6,560 nt of DNA from Elusimicrobiota bacterium (GTDB taxonomy: Bacteria > Elusimicrobiota > Elusimicrobia > UBA1565 > UBA9628), in contig JAGWRY010000217.1 of the NCBI GenBank assembly GCA_028869495.1, positions 1 through 6,560 of the forward strand. The letters are read 5' to 3'. Each line of letters opens with the position of its first letter. The stretch's first letter is position 1. A model generated the notes under the pieces. The model was given only the letters and a program-made list of their open reading frames with translations. It had not been told where the DNA came from and ran no database searches. Position numbers and translations under genes: made by a program. Shown in pieces: positions 1 to 4,796 of this stretch.

Positions 1-1
1 G

Positions 2-277
2 TGGCCCGCCGCGCGCCCGGCGCTGGCCGCCGCCGCCGCCGCCGTCTTCGCCGCCGCCTTCCGCGAGATCGAGACCTCGGTCCTGCTCGCGGGGCCCGGC
101 ACCGAGTCCTTCGGCGCCTCCGCCTATTCCGCCTGGATGAGCGGCGGACTGCGCGACATGTCGGCCGCGGCCCTCGTCGGCGCGGTCCTGTCCGGGACGG
201 GCGCGGTCCTCGTGCTGGCCCTCGGGCGCTCGAAGGGAAACGAAGCCGACGAAAAAGACAAAGGAGAACGAACATGA
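2..277 (+). CDS. ABC importer inner-membrane permease, C-terminal fragment (5' end outside window)
   Basis: This is the last 91 codons of a gene that begins upstream of the window, read in the second frame and ending at TGA 275-277. The fragment opens with an Ala/Val/Phe-rich hydrophobic stretch (residues 1-20). Next comes a segment around residues 20-45 containing FREIETSVLL and AGPGTESFGASAY, which resembles the conserved late loop of FbpB/ThiP-type permeases (a pattern like E-L-x-x-T-L-L-L-x-x-P-G-T-x-T-L). A final membrane helix spans about residues 54-75, and a short charged, Lys/Glu-rich cytoplasmic tail follows. The stop overlaps the start of the solute-binding protein gene by 4 bases (ATGA). 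The ATPase gene two genes downstream supports a permease role: moving the captured solute across the inner membrane. The EAA loop that would contact the ATPase lies outside the window. The family call is by pattern and context. The alternative reading frame 1, also open here, gives an Arg-rich implausible peptide. Confidence 0.78.
   Translation, partial: WPAARPALAAAAAAVFAAAFREIETSVLLAGPGTESFGASAYSAWMSGGLRDMSAAALVGAVLSGTGAVLVLALGRSKGNEADEKDKGERT
26..43 (+). repeat. (GCC)6 trinucleotide run
   Basis: Six consecutive GCC codons encode an alanine run in a hydrophobic segment of the permease fragment. Slippage would add or remove alanines without shifting the frame. This is probably just codon bias in a GC-rich genome. 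Confidence 0.6.
261..266 (+). promoter_or_regulatory. Ribosome binding site for the solute-binding protein gene
   Basis: AAGGAG lies 7 bases before the ATG at 274. It decides the start: the same frame is open back to position 1, but that upstream part is Arg-rich and has no such site, whereas ATG 274 is followed at once by a typical signal peptide. Confidence 0.85.
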
Positions 278-1302
278 GACGGATCCTCGCGGCGGCCCTG
301 GCCGCCCTGACCCTCGTCCCCGCCGCCTCCGCGGCCGGGACGCGCCGCAAGACCTCGGACCCCGACGCGGCCCTCTACGCGGCGGCCCGCCGCGAGGGCT
401 CGCTGGTCTGGTACGCGATCCCGCTGCCGTACAACAAGACGGTGATCGCGCAGTTCGAGAAGCGCTACCCGGGCGTCACGGTCACGCCCCTCTACGCCGG
501 CGGCACCCAGCTGATCCAGCGCTTCAAGCTCGAGAAGGCCGCGGGCAAGGAGATCGACGACTGCCTGTCGAGCGGCCTGACCGAGGCCTACCCGGAGTTG
601 CGGCGCCAGGGGTGGCTGGCGCCGCTGTCCGGCCTGCCCCACTGGAAGCAGCGCCCCGCCTGGGCGAAGGACCCGCACGGCGCCTACTTCTACTACGCGA
701 ACTTCCGCGTGGTCCTGATGTGGAACACCGACCTCGTCAAGCCGGGCACCGAGCCGAAGAGCGTCGCCGAGCTGATCCAGCCGCGCTGGCGCGGACGCGT
801 CGTGATGTTCGACCCGACCAGCGCCGGCGTCGCCGTGCCGCTCTATCGCTGGGTCGTCCAGAAACTGGGGCTCGGGTTCCCGTGGCTGAAGGCCCTGCGC
901 GCCAACGGCGTCCTGCTCGCCAACGACGCCGCCCAGCTCGACGAGACCGTCGCCAGCGGCCGCCGCGCGGTCACGCTGACGCGCGACACCGAAGCCTTCG
1001 GCGCCCTCCAGCGCGGCGCGCCGATCGCCTTCCGCGTCCCGGAGGAGGGCTCGATGCTCCACCTGATGCCGATCGCGATCAACGCGCGGGCCCCCCACCC
1101 GAACGCGGCCCGGCTCTTCGTCGACTGGCTCCTGTCCGACGAGGGGCGCGCGGCCCTGGCCTCGCAGAAGGTCGGACTGCCCGAGGACGGCGAGGCTGTG
1201 TTCAAGCGCTCGAAGGCCTGGGCGCTGGACGCGGAGACCGTCTCGCCGACCGAGACGAAGAGCTTCGTCGACTCCGCGGTCGCGGCGCTGAAGGGCGGAT
1301 GA
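274..1302 (+). CDS. Periplasmic solute-binding protein of an ABC importer (FbpA/AfuA-like, family 1 type)
   Basis: This 342-residue protein would capture a solute in the periplasm and deliver it to the permease. Residues 1-20 form a Sec signal peptide: basic RR, a hydrophobic Ala/Leu core, and ASA before the likely cleavage. The mature part shows the usual family landmarks: EGSLVWYAIP (41-50), FEKRYPGV (61-68), an aromatic YFYYANF block followed by VVLMWNTDLV (138-155), the hinge-type segment ELIQPRWRGRVVMFDP (166-181), PEEGSM (256-261) and a C-terminal ARLFVDWLLSDEGRAAL (279-295). The length fits the family. It overlaps both the permease stop and the ATPase start by 4 bases, so stoichiometric coupled translation is likely. 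Ferric iron, thiamine, phosphonate, sugar phosphate and polyamine are all handled by relatives. The Tyr-Tyr iron-ligand pair of FbpA is not evident near residues 195-245, so iron is not assumed. A single Cys (97) remains in the mature protein. Confidence 0.85.
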   Translation: MRRILAAALAALTLVPAASAAGTRRKTSDPDAALYAAARREGSLVWYAIPLPYNKTVIAQFEKRYPGVTVTPLYAGGTQLIQRFKLEKAAGKEIDDCLSSGLTEAYPELRRQGWLAPLSGLPHWKQRPAWAKDPHGAYFYYANFRVVLMWNTDLVKPGTEPKSVAELIQPRWRGRVVMFDPTSAGVAVPLYRWVVQKLGLGFPWLKALRANGVLLANDAAQLDETVASGRRAVTLTRDTEAFGALQRGAPIAFRVPEEGSMLHLMPIAINARAPHPNAARLFVDWLLSDEGRAALASQKVGLPEDGEAVFKRSKAWALDAETVSPTETKSFVDSAVAALKGG

Positions 1303-2363
1303 GCGTCGTCCTCTCCGTCTCCGCCCTGTCCCTGCGGCGCGGCCCGCGCGCGATCCTCTCCGGCGTCGACTTCTCCCTCGAGGAGGGGCGCGTCGCGGCG
1401 GTCCTCGGCGTCTCCGGAGCCGGCAAGAGCACCCTGCTGCGCCTCGTCGCCGGCCTCGAGCTCCCCGACGCGGGCGAGATCCGCCTCGACGGCCGCCTCG
1501 TCACGCGCGCGGGCGAGGCGGTCGTGCCGACGCACGAGCGCGGGCTCGGGCTGGCGCCGCAGGGGCACTCGCTGTGGCCGCACCTGGACGCCTTCGAGAA
1601 CGCCGCCTTCCCCCTGCGCGCGCGCGGCGTCCCCGAGGCCGAGATCGCGCGCCGCGTCGGCGGGATGCTGGAGTCCCTCGGCGTCGGCGCGCTCGCCCGC
1701 CGCCTGCCAGCGGAGCTCTCCGGCGGCGAGCGCCAGCGCGTCGCGCTCGCGCGCGCGCTGATCCACCAGCCGCGCCTGGTCCTGCTCGACGAACCGCTCA
1801 GCGGCCTCGACGCGCCGCGCCAGGTCGAGGCCCGCCGCGTCGTCTCCGAGGCCCTGCGGCGCGCGGGCGCCGCCGCCCTCTACGTCACGCACGACCACGA
1901 CGACGCGCTGGCCGTCGCCGACCGCCTGCTCCTGCTCTGCGGCGGACGCCTCGCGCAGGACGGCCCCGCCGGCGAGGTCTGGCGGCGCCCCGTCAGCGAG
2001 GAGGCCGCGGTCCTGCTCGGCGCCGAGAACCGGATCTCCGGCGCCGCGCGCGGAGAAGCGGCCGAGCTCGTCGGCGGCCTGCGCATGCCGCTGGAGGCGC
2101 CGCTGCCCGAGGGCGCGCCGCTGGCCGCACGCCTTCGCCCTGAGGACCTCCTGCTGTCGTCCGACGGCGTCGGCTGGCCCGGGACCGTGCGCGCCTGCGC
2201 GCCGCGCGCGGGCTCGTTCCTCGTCGAGCTCGACACCCCCGCCGGCCTCCTCCTGGCCCGCGCCGCGGAGGCGCCCGCCCCCGGAGCGCGCCTGCGCGCC
2301 GTCCCGCGCCCGGGCCGCCTGCTGATCTACCGCACCGACACCGCCCCAAGGAGCCCCGCATGA
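1299..2363 (+). CDS. ABC importer ATP-binding protein (FbpC/PotA/ThiQ-like)
   Basis: This 354-residue cytoplasmic ATPase would power the importer. All nucleotide-binding motifs are intact: Walker A GVSGAGKST (37-45), Q-loop Gln88, signature LSGGE (140-144), Walker B VLLDEP (161-166), D-loop SGLD (168-171) and the switch His198 in YVTHDH. The stretch LAPQGHSLWPHLDAFENAAFPL (85-106) is typical of iron/polyamine/thiamine importer ATPases. After about residue 240 comes a C-terminal extension with AARLRPEDLLL (276-286), which fits the beta-rich TOBE-type regulatory domain of this group. The ATG at 1299 overlaps the binding-protein stop (ATGA). The site before it is weak (AAGGG at 1291-1295), consistent with translation being carried over from the upstream gene. 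The same frame is open upstream to 612, but that region is out-of-frame sequence of the binding-protein gene. The ATPase class is certain; the substrate is not. Confidence 0.93.
   Translation: MSVVLSVSALSLRRGPRAILSGVDFSLEEGRVAAVLGVSGAGKSTLLRLVAGLELPDAGEIRLDGRLVTRAGEAVVPTHERGLGLAPQGHSLWPHLDAFENAAFPLRARGVPEAEIARRVGGMLESLGVGALARRLPAELSGGERQRVALARALIHQPRLVLLDEPLSGLDAPRQVEARRVVSEALRRAGAAALYVTHDHDDALAVADRLLLLCGGRLAQDGPAGEVWRRPVSEEAAVLLGAENRISGAARGEAAELVGGLRMPLEAPLPEGAPLAARLRPEDLLLSSDGVGWPGTVRACAPRAGSFLVELDTPAGLLLARAAEAPAPGARLRAVPRPGRLLIYRTDTAPRSPA
2348..2353 (+). promoter_or_regulatory. Ribosome binding site for the porin gene
   Basis: AAGGAG lies 6 bases before ATG 2360, inside the last codons of the ATPase gene. 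This strong site, unlike the weak one at the ATPase start, suggests the porin is made at a higher level than its upstream neighbour. Confidence 0.8.
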
Positions 2364-3574
2364 AAAGACGCCTCGTCGCCCTCGCCGCCGCGCTCGGCCT
2401 CGCCGTCCCGGCCGGCGCCGCCGTCGCCGTCAAGCCGTACGGCTTCATCCTCGCCAACTACATGGAGAACTGGGGGCGCCCGAACGCGATCGACATCCCC
2501 GCCTCGGCGGTCTCGGCCTCGAACGCGGCGCCTCCGAACCAGAACACGTCGGATTTCACGGCCCGCCAGACCCGGCTGGGGCTGGACCTCTCCGGCGGCG
2601 AAGGGCCTTGGGGCTCGAAGCTCGCCGGCAAGGTCGAGATCGACTTCTACGGCCTGCGCAACGCCGGGGCCGCCGGCTTCGACGTCCTGGCCTCGGCGCC
2701 GCGCATGCGCCTGGCCTTCGTGAAGGCCTCCCGCGGCGCGCAGTCGGTCGTCTTCGGGCAGGACTGGGTCACCGCCTTCGCGCCGCTGTCGCCGACGTCG
2801 CTGTCGCACATGGCCTCCTCGGCGCTGGCCGGCTCCGGCAACCTCTACAACCGCCTGCCCCAGCTGCGCTGGGACGCGGACTGGGCGCTCGGCGGCCCGT
2901 GGAGCGCGCGCACGTCCGTCGCCGTCGTGCGCTCGTTCAGCGCCGACGAGGCCGGACGCACCTCCGGCACGGCCACGAACGCGACGGCCGCCGACCTGGC
3001 CGGCTCGGGAGAGTTCTCGGGCGGCCCCGCCTACCAGGCGCTCGTCGAGCTCCGGCGCGAGATCGCCGGGAGGCTCTGGCGCGTCGGCGCCTCGATGCAG
3101 TACCTGCGCGAGTCGTTCAACGCCTCCGTGCCCGCGCCGACGGGCGCGACGAACAGCCGCGTCGAGGGGCTGATCGGCTCGGCGCACTTCGTGCTCCCCG
3201 TCCTCTCGCGCCTGACGCTGTCCGGCGAGGGCTTCTACGGGCATTCGGATCAGAACGTGAACGGCATCGGGCAGGTCTACGACGACAACGGGATCGTGCG
3301 CACCTCGCAGGCGCGCGGCGGCTTCGTCCAGGCCGAGGTGAAGCCCGCCCAGAAGTGGCGCCTGCACGCCTACGCCGGCTTCGAGAGCATCGACGAGCTC
3401 GGCCTGGCCGCCGGCAGCGAGTACCGCAACGAGACCGTCGGCATCAACGCGATGTGGGACGTCAGCCCGGAGATGACGCTCGCCCTCGAGTTCGGGCGCA
3501 TCCACACGTACTACGTCGGCGCCCTGTCCGGCGAGAACAAGAACGCCGGGCTCTCCGCGCAGTACAAGTTCTGA
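2360..3574 (+). CDS. DcaP-like outer-membrane porin
   Basis: This 404-residue protein is a predicted beta-barrel that would let the operon's solute cross the outer membrane. It starts with a Sec signal peptide (MKRR, then an Ala/Leu core; cleavage near residue 20 or 23), and the first strand follows immediately as VKPYGFILANY (24-34). The segment FTARQTRLGLDL (66-77), then GKVEIDFYG (90-98), then PRMRLAFVKA (114-123), VFGQDWVTAFAPLSP (131-145) and NRLPQLRW (164-171) matches the order and character of DcaP-family trimeric porins. The remainder alternates polar and aromatic residues as amphipathic strands and ends in QYKF with a terminal Phe, the usual barrel-assembly signal. The N-terminal coiled coil known in Acinetobacter DcaP is absent. 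The gene overlaps the ATPase stop by 4 bases and has its own strong ribosome binding site. DcaP proteins are known to favour dicarboxylate-type anions; whether this one does is unknown. The barrel is confident, the family assignment moderate. Confidence 0.78.
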   Translation: MKRRLVALAAALGLAVPAGAAVAVKPYGFILANYMENWGRPNAIDIPASAVSASNAAPPNQNTSDFTARQTRLGLDLSGGEGPWGSKLAGKVEIDFYGLRNAGAAGFDVLASAPRMRLAFVKASRGAQSVVFGQDWVTAFAPLSPTSLSHMASSALAGSGNLYNRLPQLRWDADWALGGPWSARTSVAVVRSFSADEAGRTSGTATNATAADLAGSGEFSGGPAYQALVELRREIAGRLWRVGASMQYLRESFNASVPAPTGATNSRVEGLIGSAHFVLPVLSRLTLSGEGFYGHSDQNVNGIGQVYDDNGIVRTSQARGGFVQAEVKPAQKWRLHAYAGFESIDELGLAAGSEYRNETVGINAMWDVSPEMTLALEFGRIHTYYVGALSGENKNAGLSAQYKF

Positions 3575-3580
3575 CGCCGG

Positions 3581-3594
3581 CCGGCCGCGGCCGG
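3581..3594. repeat. 14-bp GC-only palindrome after the porin gene
   Basis: CCGGCCGCGGCCGG is its own reverse complement and begins 6 bases after the porin stop. It could form a small cruciform or hairpin on the transcript, but with no loop it is a weak structure. In GC-rich DNA this may be chance. Confidence 0.4.
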
Positions 3595-3601
3595 GAGGAG
3601 G

Positions 3602-3621
3602 GCGCCGTCGGTGGACGGCGC
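3602..3621 (+). terminator. Candidate terminator hairpin of the uptake operon
   Basis: The arms GCGCCGTC (3602-3609) and GACGGCGC (3614-3621) pair perfectly over 8 bp around a GGTG loop. It sits 27 bases after the porin stop. No clean U-tract follows, only a T-rich TGTTGTAT at 3631-3638, so intrinsic termination is plausible but not strong. It overlaps the candidate -35 box of the next gene. Confidence 0.45.
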
Positions 3622-3641
3622 GGCGCGTGCTGTTGTATCCT
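3612..3641 (+). promoter_or_regulatory. Weak sigma70-like promoter for the SGNH gene
   Basis: TGGACG (3612-3617, 4 of 6 to TTGACA) and TATCCT (3636-3641, 4 of 6 to TATAAT) are separated by 18 bases. The AT-rich -10 stretch stands out in this GC-rich background. Transcription would begin only a few bases before the GTG at 3651, giving a very short leader. The call depends on that start being right, because the start at 3627 would place the -10 box inside the coding sequence. Confidence 0.35.
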
Positions 3642-3650
3642 AAGGCGCTC

Positions 3651-4796
3651 GTGATCACCCTCCTCCTGGCCGCAGTCTGGCCGGCTCTCCTGCCCGCCGT
3701 CCCGGCGCGGGCCGCCGCCGGGTTCGAGCAATCCAACCGGCGCGCGACGTTCGCGTGCGTCCGGTACGACCCGCAGGTCCTCTTCTCCCGCCGCCCGAAC
3801 TGCTCGGGCTGGGCGAGCCGCGACGGGATCCGCTCGTGGATGTCGTACAACGCCCTGGGCCTGCGCGACAAGGACTACCCGCCGAAGCCGGCGCGCGGCG
3901 TCCTGCGCGTCCTCTTCACCGGAGGCTCGATGATCTCGGCGCCGGGCCTCGCGGAGAAGGACGATCCGGCGCGCGTCTTCGAGGCCGAGCTCCGGCGCCG
4001 CGGCCTACGCGCGGAGGTCATCAACGCCTCCGGAGAGGGCTACGTCGGCTGGGAGAACGTCGTGCGCCTGCCGCGCTACCTCGCCGCCTACTCGCCGCAG
4101 GTCGTCATCTACCATCTCGAACCGCACTACCTGTTCAGCGACCGCGCGCTGTGGCTCGACCTCTGGTTCCGCGACGGCAAGATCGCCGGACGGATGGGCG
4201 CCCTTCGCTTCCTGCCGTCCCCCCTGCGCGCGCTCCTCAAGGACCGCCACCGCCTCATCTTCTATCTGCACAACTACATCGAGCAGTGGGACCGCATCCG
4301 CGCGTCCTGGCAGCTGGCCGCGATCCGCGACCCCGGCGCCAAGCTCGACGACCTGCTGAAGCCGACCGTCGCGGAGCTCGCGCAGATGCGCGACGCCAGC
4401 CGCGCGGCCGGAGCGCGCTTCTACGTCGTCTACGACGGCGACGAGGCCAACGCCGACGAGTTCCTCCGGGTCCGCAACACCTACTGGGCGGCGCGCCTCG
4501 CCCAGCATGTCTGGGTCCGCCAGTTCCATCTCCCCGGCTCCGCGGTCGTCGACCGCCTGCGCGGGGCCGGCTTCCGCGTCCTGTCCCTCGCCGCGGTCGA
4601 CGCGCAGCTGACGGCGCCCGAGAACTGCCTCCCGGGGGATTACCACTGGAACGAGCGGGGCGCGCGGATCTTCGGCGCCGCGACGGCCGAGCGGTTCGCG
4701 CGGGACTGGCGCTCCCGCCGTCCGGCTCCGGCCGGGCCCGCGAAGCGCCTTGACGGGAAGGGATTTGCGGGCCATAGTAGTAGGAAGCCCTCATGA
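3651..4796 (+). CDS. Predicted exported SGNH/GDSL-like hydrolase or acyl-transfer protein with a DxHW motif
   Basis: This protein has 381 residues from GTG 3651. It resembles SGNH-fold esterases and AlgX/AlgJ-type acetylation proteins, which use a Ser and an Asp-His pair, usually on cell-surface polymers. A hydrophobic N-terminus (about 1-23, ending PARA) suggests Sec export. Visible landmarks are SYNALGLRDKDY (65-76), the nucleophile block VLFTGGSM with Ser93 (88-94), INASGEGYVGW (125-134) as the Gly block, and GDYHWNERG (329-337) holding Asp330 and His332. The strand VVIYHLEPHYLF (151-162) sits where the Asn of block III is expected, but no Asn is present. The C-terminus is a basic, Pro/Ala/Ser-rich tail from about residue 353. 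GTG 3651 follows AAGG at 3642-3645. An earlier GTG at 3627 would add 8 residues and give the signal peptide its Lys, but it has no ribosome binding site. The stop overlaps the radical SAM start (ATGA). Exact function and substrate are unknown. Confidence 0.7.
   Translation: MITLLLAAVWPALLPAVPARAAAGFEQSNRRATFACVRYDPQVLFSRRPNCSGWASRDGIRSWMSYNALGLRDKDYPPKPARGVLRVLFTGGSMISAPGLAEKDDPARVFEAELRRRGLRAEVINASGEGYVGWENVVRLPRYLAAYSPQVVIYHLEPHYLFSDRALWLDLWFRDGKIAGRMGALRFLPSPLRALLKDRHRLIFYLHNYIEQWDRIRASWQLAAIRDPGAKLDDLLKPTVAELAQMRDASRAAGARFYVVYDGDEANADEFLRVRNTYWAARLAQHVWVRQFHLPGSAVVDRLRGAGFRVLSLAAVDAQLTAPENCLPGDYHWNERGARIFGAATAERFARDWRSRRPAPAGPAKRLDGKGFAGHSSRKPS
4750..4778 (+). promoter_or_regulatory. Sigma70-like promoter for the radical SAM gene, inside the end of the SGNH gene
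   Basis: TTGACG (4750-4755, 5 of 6 to TTGACA) and CATAGT (4773-4778, 4 of 6 to TATAAT) are separated by the ideal 17 bases. The -10 region is a local AT-rich patch. It would allow the radical SAM gene to be expressed independently of the SGNH gene. Initiation about 7 bases downstream would fall near 4785, inside the ribosome binding site, leaving a leader of roughly 8 bases. Confidence 0.55.
4782..4787 (+). promoter_or_regulatory. Ribosome binding site for the radical SAM gene
   Basis: AGGAAG lies 5 bases before ATG 4793 and supports that start. The ATG also overlaps the upstream stop as ATGA. Confidence 0.65.

Noticed and set aside
26..43. (GCC)6 run as a phase-variation repeat
   Set aside because: A change of one unit keeps the frame, so it cannot switch the gene off. 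Alanine runs of this kind are common in GC-rich membrane proteins.
1..273. Possible 91-residue N-terminal extension of the solute-binding protein
   Set aside because: It is open only because of high GC. The peptide is Arg-rich, and ATG 274 has AAGGAG in place and a signal peptide directly after it. The permease frame explains this stretch.
612..1298. Upstream extension of the ATPase frame
   Set aside because: It lies entirely within the binding-protein gene in another frame and encodes Arg/Pro-rich sequence. The ABC domain begins at 1299.
3627..3650. Earlier GTG start of the SGNH gene at 3627
   Set aside because: It lacks a ribosome binding site and would put the promoter -10 box in the coding region. 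It remains possible, because it would supply a Lys to the signal peptide.
2327..3871. 514-residue open frame on the minus strand opposite the porin
   Set aside because: It has biased Gly/Ala/Arg/Val composition and no recognisable domain, and the porin on the plus strand has clear motifs and a ribosome binding site. It is a GC-rich shadow.
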